DNA from: Abelmoschus esculentus
Lineage: Eukaryota; Streptophyta; Magnoliopsida; Malvales; Malvaceae
Assembly: GCA_035048815.1 (NCBI GenBank)
Contig: JAUCBN010000026.1
Location: 15,883,001 to 15,947,000, forward strand
Length of the DNA stretch: 64,000 nucleotides
Direction of reading: 5' to 3'
In this document: piece after piece, positions 34,934 to 47,882 of the stretch
Layout: each line of letters starts with the position of its first letter
Numbering within the stretch: position 1 is the stretch's first letter
Position numbers and translations under genes: made by a program
Notes under the pieces: generated by a model
The model's database searches: none
Told to the model about the DNA's origin: nothing
Seen by the model: only the letters and a program-made list of their open reading frames with translations

Positions 34934-36179
34934 GTAATATATAACATGTATTGCTTAACTAAACTTGTAATCCCAGCTAAACTGGCTCTTAGGAAAGATC
35001 AATCTTTTAAATAACCCAATAAATGAAGGCCCAATTTAAAAAAAAAAAAAATCATAAATTTGAACAAAAATTTCCCATGTCTCATCATTGGGTCCATCGA
35101 ATTAATCATATTTTGAATTCCCTTCATTCATCAGAAATTCCCAATTCATATCATTTTACGCGTTGATTAAAGATTCAATTACCTTATACTTCCACGACAG
35201 ACATGAATTACACTAGGGAACATGTCAGATAATTAAAGACTAATGAAGATTCAAAATTATAGAAAATTGAAATGCTAAATGGTAATTTAGTGGCTCTGGA
35301 TTAATTAGGGTAAAACTTAAAAAAAAAATGATAGTAATGGCTCAAAGGGTAAAATACATCTGTTGTCACTTTAATTTTGTGTGCTTTTGTTATGGCCATT
35401 TAACTACAAAAGTTTTTGATTTGATCACTAAACTTTCAAATTTTATTTATTTAAGTCACAAAAACATTGATTTTTTAATGTCGTGCTGCTATAACCCCTA
35501 AACATAGTAATTATTTTTTCAATTCTGAAATTAACATAATATTTTTATTTATTTTTTCTTAATTGACATGTTAAAAAGAAAATATAACACACGATCAATT
35601 TAAATATATCATTTTATTACTATAATTATATTAAAATAATATTGGATAAAAATATCATTCCTATAAATATCATAAATGTAATCTTAGTAAAAATATATTA
35701 AAATAATATTTAAATAATGTGAGTATGTAATAGATCAATTAAAAATATTAAAACAATAATATATTTAGAGGAAATATTTTCATATCAAACATGAGTACGT
35801 GATTGCGGGAAAAAAGTCATTATTTTAAATAATAATATTTTTCGTGAATCAAATTCCTTAAAATGAAAAAATTTTAAGTATTTCTGTATAAATTTATCAA
35901 AGAATTTTAAAATTTTTAATAAATTATAAAATTAACGACCAACAAAAATTGTGTGTAACGACAAGACACATTATTCTAAAAATTTTAAGCGTAAATTTTA
36001 TTAAAAATCATAAATTTTAAATATACTATAAAATAAACCTATATTATACCAATATATATATATATATATATAAATACAAGAAAATTACCAATTATCCCAT
36101 TATGTAGAAGTGTAAAAATTTTACCCACTCAAAAAGTAAAATCACCAGCCTGTCAAACTAGAATTACCGTTAGTTTCAG
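34934..36179. other. Intergenic, AT-rich
   Basis: No gene supported. A poly(A) run at 35037-35051 and a (TA)n run at about 36052-36072 are the only distinct features. The block 35340-35500 has the wording of a common interspersed repeat. Confidence 0.5.
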
Positions 36180-36440
36180 TTGGTTGGTTTGGTTGAGTTA
36201 AAAGGAACATCAGGACAGAAATTCCTGGGTTGTCCTGGTTGGGTTGGGTTGGGTTGGGTCCCACTGTTTGTAATGTTATGTCCCCCCACGTCATCTTCTC
36301 ACGGTCCTCGAGAAGCCCAATGTCCTATTATCACCCATGGGCCCAAACACCTTCTTTTCATGCCACGTGTACGTTATCAGGCTTCCTTCTGTCACGCGTG
36401 GGTTAAACTGGTCCAACCCATGGTTGGTCTTTAGCTGTCA
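36180..36440. promoter_or_regulatory. GC-richer island with G-quadruplex motif and ACGT cores
   Basis: Standing out from AT-rich surroundings, it holds GGGTTGGGTTGGGTTGGG at 36241-36258 (four G3 tracts with 2-base loops) and three ACGT/ACGCGT-type sites (ccacgtcat near 36286, gccacgtgtac near 36362, cacgcgtgg near 36394). CACGTG is the plant G-box. Open frames of 84 and 67 codons cross it but show no family. It may be a stranded promoter or a leftover of a lost gene. Confidence 0.3.
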
Positions 36441-37306
36441 GAAGAACAAAATTACAAAAACAAATTATTGGTTTGATGCTAAAATGCGCAGACGGCGCAA
36501 TATAGAATATTCCGAAATTATTTTTGATTTAGATCTGTGAGTTTTTATTTATTTTTTTAGATAATAAAAGATCATATAATTTTTAGAATATTGTTGTCGA
36601 TTTTTTCTCTAAATTTAGTGTGATTTTTATAGCATCAATAAAATAATTAATAATTTAGTGACATACTTTAAAAGTTTATATGTAGTCGAATCGATTTTAA
36701 TTTTTTTATTTACTTTAAGTAACGACGGAATCACATATAATTTAAGAATTATTTTGATTTGAGATTTTTAAACAGTTAAAATGGGATTTTTATAAAATTA
36801 GTATAAAAGTTTTTGTAAAAATATTATAATCAGATTTAATTGAATAATTGTTTTAGTCTTTATTTTTAAGTGTTTTAATCTTTAATTTATATTATTGGTC
36901 AAAATGGTCTATTCATTGATGAAAATTGTTAGTCAACTAACAATAAATAATTTAAAATAATTTAATATAATAATATATCAAAAAAATAATTTTAAATTGA
37001 TGTGTCATTCTACCAAATTATTATATTTATCATATATTTCAAGTTATTTACTATTAATTAATTAATAATTTTTATCTATAGAGAGATTATTTTAACAAAA
37101 ATAAAACATTAAGATTAAAATATTTTAAAAAATAAGAAGGCAGACTAATTATCTAACCTAACATTAGAGATATTTTTCCGCTTTATACTTATATATAAGG
37201 TTTTAGAATAAAATTGGGTTGTTTTAGCCCATTCGAGAGCCTTGCTTTGGTCTTAAGAGTTAAGATTGTTTACCAAGCAAATTTTTTTAGGGTTAGGCAA
37301 TAAAAA
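36441..37306. other. Intergenic, AT-rich
   Basis: No gene is seen. Wording near 36840-37150 is that of a decayed interspersed repeat. Confidence 0.5.
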
Positions 37307-37835
37307 TTAGGGGCGAGTAGAGCTGAAATTGATTCGGAAAAATTAAATAATTTATTTTAAGATAAAATATTTGATTTATTTTGATTTGATTTAAAAATTT
37401 TAAATAGAGTTTGAATTATAAAATAAAAATTTAAATAACTCGAATAAGTAAAAAATTTAGTAATTAGAGGATTTTTTGTGTTAGAGAGGAGTCCCCTAAA
37501 TTTTTGTGATATATATATATATATATATATATCGATATAAAAATATGAAGAAATATTACTACGTATGAAAAATATGTATATATATGTATCTTATATGATT
37601 AATAAAAGCCGTTTAAATTAAATTAAATCGTATTATAAAATAATAAATAATTACAATTAATTTTTATAAGAACTCAAAAACTCGATTCGAATCAACTCGA
37701 ATTTCTTCAACTCGACTCGATTGGACTAAAAAATTTTAAATAAAAATTCAAATGATAAAATTAGATTAATCAACTTAAATAACTTAAAAAATTTAAACTC
37801 GATTGGACTTAACTCAATCCATCGTTTGCCCCTAA
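37307..37835. mobile_element. Possible TIR element
   Basis: About 530 bp with short inverted ends TTAGGGGCGAGT (left) and, reversed, TTAGGGGCAAACG (right). The interior has a (TA)n run at 37508-37532 and repeated ctcgattcgaa/ctcgactcg wording near 37680-37730. The ends are short and no target duplication is clear, so this is tentative. Confidence 0.35.
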
Positions 37836-40800
37836 CTAAAACGGTCGGCCTAACCATGGTTATGGACACAAACTTCGCCTTTCTAAGATACAAAACAATT
37901 AGGCAAAACACTTGGGTAATGAGTTGGACACAAACAATTATTAAAAATTTAAAAACAATAATAAAATTTTTGAAAAAAAAAATATCAAAATGATTCGAGT
38001 CGCCTTATCAAATTCTCTCTAATCGATTCGTTTTAAATTATTTTTTTTACCAAATTTGAGTATTTTTTTAATTATTGAAATAAATGTCCATATAATTTTT
38101 CATTGAAACATATTTTTCAATTGATATATCCATGGTGATTTATTATAGTAATCTTTAAATGCAAAACTTCAATTTTAAATAGTATTAAATGCAATTATAT
38201 GACCAAGAAAAGAGTTTTCTTTTAAAAAAAAACTATATAAGGGAAAAATAAATTTTCTATTTTGGAAAATATCCCTTGACCAGGCAAAGAAAATATGAAC
38301 CAACATGTTCACCTTAAGGTTCAGTTGGGAAGTGACAGTTAGGCAAGTGGGACATGTGACTAAGATGCTGTTTTTAAGCATAATACGAGCATAGCTTTAA
38401 AAACAATCCGACCAAATTAGTGTATGGTCAGACAAAATCAATTTAATTTTATGAAATTGATATATATGGACATGATTTAATTAGGTAATATAAATATTTT
38501 TAATTTTATATTAATTCTAGATCATTGAATAAGTATAAATTGATGTATAAAATTAAAAAATAAGTATAAAATTATGTAAATCTGTTGAACTTTACTCTTA
38601 AACATATTTTTGTTACTAAAATTTATACATTAAATATTTTTGTCATTCCATTGTTTGTTATCGTCGTCTTTCGGTATCAAATTTCACCAGTTGTTTTGTC
38701 TCACTCATAAGTTAATCAATTTAATTTTTCTCGTATGCTCGTTTCGTATTATATTGCTTCCTTCGTGCCAATAAAACTTTTCACCATTTAGAATCTTATT
38801 TTTCTCATTCATTGATAAATTAATGTCGTAAAAAAATGTAACGAATGAATTAAACTAATCTTGAATTTCTCCCTCGTATTAATGTTGATTCTTCACCAAC
38901 TACAAATACCATGTTTTCTTCTTTCTTTCTAACCCGTTAATGTGTTTAAGATTGGTCCATACATGCTTGATATGATTCATGTCCCATTGTCGGTTTCTGA
39001 TGTTGTTTCCTCACCAAGATGATGTTGTTTTTCTTGTGGGTTTTTCTCATTTGTTTGAAATGCATGGCGTTTAGGGCAGTTCATTCCTTTCTTTTCAGTG
39101 TTTTGTCGGGTGTAGGGTAAAGATTCTGCCAACCATTTCGAGTTATTCTTGGATAATAGTGACAAAAATAAAATTGTTGGAGCACCTGACAAGCATTTCC
39201 CCAATTTTTGTTGTCTTGTATTTCAAAGGTTGTAAACAAAACTTTAGCTTTCAATTCAAGCCTTGTGGAATGGGAAGTAGTGAACTTAAAGCAATGAAAA
39301 AAAGAAGGTTATTATCTTATAAGGAATTTAAAAAAAACCATCAAATACTGTATTCGTTAATTGTCACGTCACTTCTTATATTAGAATTTTAACAACGATG
39401 ATCGAAATATGTCAATTTAAACAATTTAATGGTATGATTGACGAATTGTTTAATTCAATGGCTAAAAAAGTATTCTTAAGTAGTTCAGGGACTACTTATG
39501 TAGTTTTCCCAAAAAGTTTTACCATTACGATATTTTTGAATACCCTAGTGTCATCACAAATTAGTATTTGTTCAATTTTTCTTAACCTTTTTAATAACGC
39601 ATGTACTTGCACATATAATATTTGAATTTGGATTACATGAATAAATTACGTTATTTTTTTATTATTGGGACCACTCTACTGATTCTATATTACAATATTT
39701 TTTTTATAATTACCCATTTTTGATTAATTAAAAATGATATTAATGTACGGAACTAAAATTAAAATTAAAACCAAAGTCAAAATTATTATTAATTATTTAA
39801 AAATTCTCTAAAATAGCTCAACTCAGTCCACCCATTTGTTGCTCGTTCACAATTCTATGAACGATTGCCGTCTCAACAGTAATCCTTAATCTTATGCATA
39901 AAAACAAAAGAAACAGGCTTTCTCAATAAATCAAAATTTGAAATTTAATAATATTTAAATTAGACATTATTTATTCTCAATATAATTACAACATTATTAT
40001 CGGATTTAAACTAATAACACTGTTAATTATTGTAAATTGTTCAGTGAGAATCCAATTCATTATATTTAACAAATACTAATAAATTTGGATGTAAATAGAA
40101 TGATGAAACTATACTGGACAAAATTTAGAGTTTCAGTATAATTGAGGGACTAAAATCTAATTAGACCTTATTTCATATAACTTCTCGGCCCGTTGGAAGT
40201 CTGAGAGAGAAGAAAAGAGGATATCCCTTTCTATATTTACTGCCGCATATTCTGTCGCGATATTTTACTTCCCTTTTATATCGCCAAATGAGATTTTAAC
40301 TAATATATTTTAATTAAAAATTAAAAAGAAATATAGGGGAAATTGGTATCTATTGTGGTTAAAAAATATTTTTTGATCGTATAATTTAAGATTTTTGTGA
40401 AAACAAAATATAAAGTTTCTGACTTTAAAAAGCATTATTTATTAAAAAAATAATCTTTTTATTATAATATCTATTCAGGGTCAGTTTAACATTAATTTTA
40501 AAATATATGGTAAAAAATGATAGTAGAAAAGCTCTTTTAAAATTTTTAGTTTGAAATATATGTGCTTAGAATTGTTGTCAAAAAGTGTTTTTGAGAAAAT
40601 AAATAACTATTTTAGATATGACTTTATAAGTTAAAAATATATATTTAAATAATAATTAAATTATTTTATATTATAATATTAATTTAAATTATGATAAAAT
40701 ATAAAAATATTAATAAATGAATACATAAATTATTTTTTAAAAATATTTTTTAGAAGTGTTTTTAAAAAAGTATATAATTTTTATATGAATATATAATTTT

Positions 40801-41073
40801 TAAATTAAAAAAATAATTTATATTAAATATAATTATGTATTTGTAGAAATTAAATTATAATAAAACATAGTAAATGAATGTTAAAATTATAATCTGACTC
40901 TTAAAAATATTTTTCTAATCGTAAAAACTAAAAATTTTAACTTTTATGTTTGAGTTAAAAATCACTTTTTAAACATAATTTTTTCTAAAAATTAACTGTT
41001 TAACATTATTTATGCGTTTTAAACCTTGTCTGTTTGAAAAATATCGTTAAACAAAGCCTCAGTCCGGCCGGAA
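37836..41073. other. Long gene-poor stretch
   Basis: Over 3 kb with no gene I can support. The stretch 38640-39400 is less AT-rich and carries short frames on both strands (38977-39204 minus, 39159-39392 plus, 39398-39625 plus), possibly the remains of an old retroelement, but no motif could be matched. From 39640 to 41070 the DNA is very AT-rich. Confidence 0.4.
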
Positions 41074-41683
41074 ATATAAAACTATATTTATTATTATTAT
41101 TATAAAGAAAACCTTTAACTCTTTTGTTTGATGTGGGATCTCTTTGTTTGTTGTGTTCTTGTTCTCTAGACTCTAGAGAGAGAGACTTCTAAGATCTTCA
41201 AAAGGTAGAAGCTATGGTGGTCGTTTCCCTACCTGGTTTCTCGTCAAGGGATTCATGTTCTTGTTTTTCTGTCTAAATCAAAACCAAACCCAGTTCCACA
41301 AACCTGCAATTATTTCAAAGCTTTCATCTTTTATACGGTACTGTCTTTGTTTCTTAAGAGTAAATCAGTGGGGTTGTCTGTGTTTCTTCTTTCCCCTTAA
41401 TTTGAAAGCTATTTTCTGTCTCGGTTGTCAGTCTCTTTTTTCTTCAATTGTTTAATCGTCACGCGAGAAAAACAAAGATAAGGGAAAGGGAAGGGAAAGG
41501 TTTGCATTAAAAGGGGTGTTGTTTTGGCAAGACAGAAAAGTGTGAATTTGTTGTCTGGTTTTGAACAAAAGGTAAGAAATTTAATGAACTGGGTTTCACT
41601 TTTCCTCTTCTTATTTCATTTCTTAAACTAAGATTTATAGCTAATTCTTGGTTGTTGGTTTTCGCAGTTTTAAAGCAAAGAAA
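41074..41683 (+). promoter_or_regulatory. ARF promoter and leader with 5' UTR intron
   Basis: ATATAAAA at 41074-41081 suggests transcription start near 41105. A GA-rich patch (41171-41184) follows. A 96-bp leader intron is likely from 41572 (aaaag|gtaagaa) to 41667 (ttcgcag), ending 16 bases before the start codon. Two upstream ORFs precede it (41214-41276 and 41255-41455). Confidence 0.5.
41214..41276 (+). promoter_or_regulatory. Upstream ORF in ARF leader (20 aa)
   Basis: ATGGTGGTCGTT to TAA at 41274-41276 encodes 20 residues. The context gctATGG is favourable. A second, overlapping uORF in another frame (41255-41455, 66 codons) follows. Upstream ORFs are known to lower translation of several ARF mRNAs; effect here is inferred and depends on the real transcription start. 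Confidence 0.4.
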
Positions 41684-44267
41684 ATGAAGGAATCGGAGAA
41701 GAGCTTAGACCCACAGCTATGGCATGCATGTGCTGGATCTATGGTTCAAATCCCACCCTTGAACTCCAAAGTTTTCTACTTTCCTCAAGGCCACGCCGAG
41801 CACTCACTCTCCACCGTTGATTTCCCATCGTCTCCTCGAATCCCGGCCTTTGTTCTTTGCCGAGTGGCATCCCTCAAATTCATGGCCGATACTGAAACAG
41901 ACGAGGTGTACGCCAAGATCCTCCTCATACCATTACCCAACACCGAGCTGGACGGTGATGACGGTGCCGTTTTGGGGTTTGGCTCCAACGGGTCCGATAA
42001 CACGGAAAAGCCTGCTTCTTTCGCTAAGACACTGACCCAATCCGATGCCAACAATGGCGGTGGTTTCTCAGTCCCGAGATACTGCGCCGAAACCATTTTC
42101 CCACCGTTGGATTACACCGCGGATCCCCCGGTTCAAACCCTGATAGCCAAGGATGTCCATGGCGAGACGTGGAAGTTTAGGCATATTTATAGAGGGACTC
42201 CGAGGAGACATCTATTGACCACCGGGTGGAGCACTTTCGTGAACCACAAAAAGCTTGTGGCCGGCGACTCGATCGTGTTTTTAAGATCCGAAAACGGCGA
42301 ACTCTATGTTGGGATTAGGCGAGCGAAGCGTCCCGAAAACGGGAACTGTGCTGGCCCTTATGGAGGGCTTTCGGATTTAACCCGGAATGCAAATTTGGGT
42401 TGCGGCGGGAAGGGAAAGCTGAGGGCGGAGACTGTCACTGAGGCGGTGTCTCTTGCTGGAAGTGGTCAGCCATTTGAGGTTGTCTATTACCCGAGAGCAA
42501 GCACACCGGAGTTTTGCGTTAAGGCGTCTTCGGTGAAGACGGCAATGAGGGTTCCTTGGTGTAGTGGCATGAGGTTCAAGATGCCTTTTGAGACGGAGGA
42601 TTCTTCGAGGATTAGTTGGTTCATGGGAACTGTGTCTTCGGTTCAAGTTGCGGATCCCATTCGATGGCCGAATTCGCCATGGCGGCTTCTTCAGGTTCTT
42701 TGTTTTTAGCACTTACAATGTTTATTTGGTACTTAATCTCCCTGTGCTTTTAACCATGGTGTCTTTTGGTATAAATTAGGATTAGTTGTGATTTTACGAG
42801 TAAGTTGTACCGATTTAGCATTGGTTTTACTGTGAAAATAGCTTTCGACCTCAAAAGATATGCCAACTGCAATGCTAAACAGAGTTTCATTTGATTTCTC
42901 TAAAACCGGCTTTGTTCGTAATTAGTCAAGCTATTCATATGCCTCATTGTTGCCTTGTTGGTTCTCCTTTTAGTAGCCTGGCTCTAATAATCGTTGTTGT
43001 AGGTAACTTGGGATGAACCGGATTTGCTGCAAAATGTTAAACGTGTGAGCCCCTGGTTGGTTGAATTGGTATCCAATGTGCCTGCCATCCATTTGTCACC
43101 GTTCTCGCCTCCGAGAAAGAAGTCTAGACTTCCCCTAGACCTTGATTTTCCCCTCGACGGACAATTTCCAATGTCGGGATTTTCAAGCAGTTTCAATTCC
43201 CTTGGGACTGGCAGTCCGTTAGTTTTATCTGATAATGCTCCTGCAGGCATACAGGGAGCCAGGCATGCTCAATTCGGATTATCTTTATCCGATCCCCATC
43301 TTAATAGTAAACTGCAGTCTGGACTGTTTCTGTCCAGTTTCCCACGGTTCGATCCACACTCTAGAATTTCTGATGGCATTGTGATGGCAAGACGCCCTAA
43401 TAGTAACGATAATGTCTCTTGCTTGTTAACAATTGGGAATTCTAATCCGAAGGAGAAATCTGGTAATGCCAAAAAACACCAGTTTTTACTTTTTGGTCAG
43501 CCAATACTTACCGAACAGCAGCTCTCTCTTAGCTGTTCTAGTGAAGCTGTATCGCAAGTTATTAATGGAAAGAGTTCATTAGACGGAAATGCCAGGAAAA
43601 CAAAAGATTATTCCGATGGTTCCCGACCTTCTCTCGAGAACCAATTATTGTCTCCTGACAAGTCATCTACTGCTGGATTTTTGTGGTATCAGGACTATAG
43701 AAGCATGGAAACTGGCCTCGAAATCGGCCATTGCAAGGTTTTCTTGGATTCGGAGGATGTCGGACGTACTCTTGACCTCTCGGTTCTTGGCTCTTACGAA
43801 GAGCTATACAAGAGATTGGCTAACATGTTTGGAATAGAAAGATCAGATATTTTGGGCCATGTGATGTACCGAGATGCGACTGGTGCTGTCAAACAAACCG
43901 GAGTCGAACCATTCAGGTATCAAATCAAGAAATCCTCCATGCATCGTTTTTATTTGTTCGTCTGATCTTTGTTCGGGTTTATATTTACACAATCTTCCCT
44001 TCTCTTTGGTACATTGTAGTACATTTATGAAAACAGCCAAAAGATTAACAATTAGGATGGATTCAAGCAATGAAGCTGTTGGAAGGTCAGTCACAATTTC
44101 TTCATTTTCACACACCCCATCAGTTAAACAACCGAACCATACAAACTCGTTACCGATTCATACAAACTCGTTACCATTTTTTCAGGTCTTGGCTTCCCGG
44201 GATTCGAACTGCCGAAAATGGGATCGAAGGGCCGAACAAAAGAGGTCCCTTAAGCATATTTGCATAA
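41684..44267 (+). CDS. ARF16: Auxin response factor, ARF10/16 type
   Basis: Exons 41684-42694, 43003-43916, 44020-44085 and 44186-44267 join in frame to 690 residues. Dimerisation segment, then B3 DNA-binding domain at about 112-215 (FAKTLTQSDANNGGGFSVPR, HLLTTGWSTFVNHKKLVAGD), ARF ancillary domain (PFEVVYYPRASTPEFCVKAS), a Ser/Leu/Pro-rich middle region typical of repressor ARFs, and a C-terminal PB1 domain from about 580 (CKVFLDSEDVGRTLDLSVLG). The small last exons end GPLSIFA, as in Arabidopsis ARF16. It binds TGTC auxin elements in the nucleus and represses; relatives control root cap and seed traits. The open frame runs upstream of 41684 without an ATG and that part is cut by the leader intron acceptor, so the ATG at 41684 is chosen. 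A miR160 site lies at 43245-43265. ARF10 is the alternative name. Confidence 0.95.
43245..43265 (+). promoter_or_regulatory. miR160 target site
   Basis: AGGCATACAGGGAGCCAGGC plus A matches the known miR160 target of ARF10/16/17 at 20 of 21 positions. The only difference is the first base, which pairs with the microRNA 3' end. It lies within the coding middle region in exon 2. Cleavage is expected opposite microRNA positions 10-11. Confidence 0.93.
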
Positions 44268-46900
44268 TCTGATCCGGGATCGATGTTGGAACCTGATGAT
44301 GGATGGATGGATGGAGAATTTGTAGAACAATATAAAAGACTTGTTTAGCTCCTCCTTATGGATGTCTAATGTCTAAGTATTTGTGTTCAGAAAGAACATT
44401 GCTGTTGATGTGTTTTAAAACTCCACTTGTAAGAAATCCTGTTCTGCTTTCATAATAATGTACCTGAAACTTTTCTCTCTAGGAGAGATTTCATGTTGCA
44501 GTATCGGTTTAGATATTGGCTTAAAAAAACATTGGTCAAAATATGGTTTCCATCCTTTTAAAATGCACAAATGCGGGATCTAGTCCCTGGACTTTAATTT
44601 GAAATAATTTTGTTATGCTCAAGTGTGGGATTTAGTCATGTCTGTAATTTGAAATAATTTGATCGTTTACTTTTATACAATCACTAATTAAATTTGTTAA
44701 ATTTATTTACTTTTTAAAATGTTACAGATGATTTTTTTTTAAATATCTCTTTAGATTCATTATTAGATATATTTTTAGGGTTTAGAATGTGAAAATTAAG
44801 ATTAGAGTTTGTATTATATCTCAAATTTTAATATATCAGAGGGGCTAAAACAATAATTTGACCAATACAAGCAAAGTCAATAAACTTGCATGTGGTTAAC
44901 CCTTATAATTAAACAAAACTTTGGGATCTTAATAAAAAAAATTATAATGATGGAAATGTGAGATGTTGGGATCAAAAACACAGAAAACATGACAGACTTG
45001 CTGTTCCAACAGTTTGACGGAGAAGCTGGTCCGGTCTGGTTTAGGTTTAAAAGCTCACTGAATTTTGTGAACACTAGAACAAATTAAAATATTATTTAAA
45101 ACCCCAAAATTAAAAATTCATAAAAAATATTAAGTGGGAGATTTTAATGTTTGAGGGGTCCGAGTTAAATCCAAAAATTTGAAGGGTAAATATTTTAAAT
45201 ATGTAAGTCATTTTTGTAATTTTTTTAGTAATACAAAAAATATATAGGAATTTATAAAATGATGTTAAAAATCAAAATTAAAACAAATTAATGAATTGTT
45301 AATTAATAAAATGAATTTTCAATTACATTAAAAAATAAAACCAAATTTTATGTTGGGATTGAAGCCAAAATTAAGCATAGAATGCTGAATCCAAGAAAAA
45401 TGTTTTAATGATGTTCTAAATGTTGTAAGACTGGAGTTTGAGCTTGCTTCCACTTTGAACAATTAATATATTTTATGAGAATAATTAGGTCTAATTTGCT
45501 TTTAGTCCTTATACATTATTAAAATTTGGGATTTCAGCCTTCTACTTTAATTTGATCTTTACTTATATTTAATATCACTCTTAACCTAAACTTTAGCATA
45601 TTTAAGAGAAACAAAAATAAATCATAGGAGCACTGGTTTATTGATTTGGTTTAGAATTTAGAATTTAAAAATTAATATTTATTTTTAAAATAAAATAATT
45701 AATTATTTAAATCTTAATTATAAATCCTAAATTTTTAATCTTTAAACTCGATCTAACTCGTTTTTGAATTGAATATAAAACATTTTATTTCATCTACGTA
45801 ATGACCGGTGATCAATGTAGTAATTATAAAAGGTTTAACCATTTCCAATAGATCACGTGACTAGGGTAAAATTTTAAATATTTTTACTATAATCAAGATT
45901 GATAAAAAAAAGTTTTGTATTGAAGTGTAAACGACAGAGATATGATGACGTGGCGTGCTGGGTGCGTTCGTGCGGTGGACCCCAGTGTGGAATTCTTTTT
46001 TTTAATGGTTCTTGTTGTTTTTAAGATGAAAGATCAAAGTTTTTCCATAACGTTTACGGTTGAGATTAGTTTCTGATGTACGGTCCAGATTTAAGCCGTT
46101 TTTACTGGTGTCGTTAGCATATTCGAAGGACGATATAATAATACAATCTCATCTCGTATTAGTCAGCACGACATACGCAAAATACCGTTCTTTGGACTTA
46201 TCATGATATTTTCAACTTTCAATAAAGTTTTAAAAAATATATATTTCACTACGTTATTTATAATTTTATTTAAAAATAATATTTTATTTATTTTAAAGAT
46301 TTTTTTTATGTTATCAACATCAATGATGGCCAGTTCATTGAAGATAAAGTACATCAAATCCGTATAAAGTTTTTATCATAAATAAATTAGATTCAATGAG
46401 CAAATACGAGTTCGATCAAGATTTATTTTCTTAAAATCTCAAAAACAAATATGACATCGTTATAGATATAAAGTTTCAAAGTATAAAATCTCAGAAAGAG
46501 GTCGGTCCAACTTGAACGAGATATGATAATTTTTTTTATCGTCTATCATTCTTGCCAATACTTTATCTTTATTCTGTTTTGAATTATGATTTTTAATAGA
46601 AAAATATAACTTCGTGGAAAAAACTTTTGTCATGTTATCAAAGAATTTGTAATTACTTAAAAATTATATTAAAATAAATAAATCTCATTGGACTATATAT
46701 CGCGATAAATCAAATTTATCAAATAATTTCTCTGATTTTTGAACCTATAATGTTTGGAGTTGTTCTAACAATAAGATTAAATTAATGACATATGTCATTT
46801 TGATTAATTTTTTTTAATATTAGATAACAACACCTTAATCCTTACCTATGGGTTCAAAAACTCCATGGGTGAAATACAAAGCAATACTTTAAAAATATTC
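44268..46900. other. ARF 3' flank and intergenic DNA
   Basis: A probable 3' UTR runs to about 44480. After that it is AT-rich with short chance frames. A less AT-rich block with gatgacgtggcg (45945-46010) carries an ACGT core. No gene is supported. Confidence 0.5.
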
Positions 46901-46905
46901 ATAGT

Positions 46906-47141
46906 TGTTATGAATATATTTATTCATGGTAGATATTCATTTATTAAGTTAAAGTTTAATGGGATTTATATTAGGGTTTAATACCCATTGAAATTAGGGT
47001 TTTCATCTTATGTCTATAAATATAGACTTTTGGACAAAGCATTGTACAAAACCATACTTTGAGAATATAATACAAATCTCTTTCTTTTGTCTCCCATATT
47101 TGTTCTTCTATTTTATTCTTATTCTTATTTTATTCACAATA
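46906..47141 (+). repeat. Copia 5' LTR
   Basis: 236 bp beginning TGTTATGAATATATTT. It ends ...CACAATA where the 3' LTR has CACAACA, so the terminal CA has mutated. A TATA-like tctataaatatag lies near 47020. The two LTRs differ at roughly 20 of 237 positions counted by eye, about 8%. Confidence 0.9.
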
Positions 47142-47882
47142 TGTTATCAGCACGAGACTCTAATCAACGGAGGTGTTTGTCGTTCGAATCTTGAAGGAGT
47201 TATTGAAAAGAATTTGTTACTGACATAAATCAAAGATAAGTTCTTCTCTCTCAATTATATTTTAATTATCGATTATTTTTTTCTCTTGATCTTTGATTTG
47301 TTGGTTGTTTGGTATTTGTGTAGCGATAAAGTGACTCAATTATCGTGGTTCTTATCGACAATTCCCAAAAAGATTTTAACGAGATATTGGTACTTAATCT
47401 ACCATATAGTGAAAAGTTCGATATATTTTACTTATTTAATTTGAGATTTTTTTCTTTATAACCAATATTTTTTATTCTATTATTACGATGAAAATTTATT
47501 TTTTCAATCATGTTGTAAGTATTACATGATATTGAAACAAATATTAAACCTTTTAATTAATTAATATGTTCTTTATTATGTTGGTTTAATCCGAGTATAT
47601 TGGCTGGACATCCCGTTCTGCGACGTTACTGGTCTCAAAGGAAGTTCTTTTTAAAGGACCTTGTGGATTGGTTTAACAACGCCGCGTATAAGGATTAAAT
47701 TTTTGTTCATTGTAAATATTGTATATATATTGGTTGATCAATTACTATTTAATAACATGACTATTATAAAGTTTATATTTGCTTCAAAGCAATACTATTT
47801 TTGTGTCGAAAAACTTGACTATAGACTTCTCTCAAGTTCAAGTTACAAAAATTGTCTTGATCAAAGAATTTTTATGGGAGAC

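Noticed and set aside
36241..36258. Interstitial telomere repeat
   Set aside because: The unit is GGGTT, not the plant telomere TTTAGGG, and there are only four copies.
38977..39625. Three short frames as possible genes
   Set aside because: No family match, splice support or composition shift strong enough; possibly old retroelement debris.
41785..42712. Minus-strand and alternate-frame open frames over ARF exon 1
   Set aside because: Shadows of the B3 and ancillary domain coding; open only because of codon bias.
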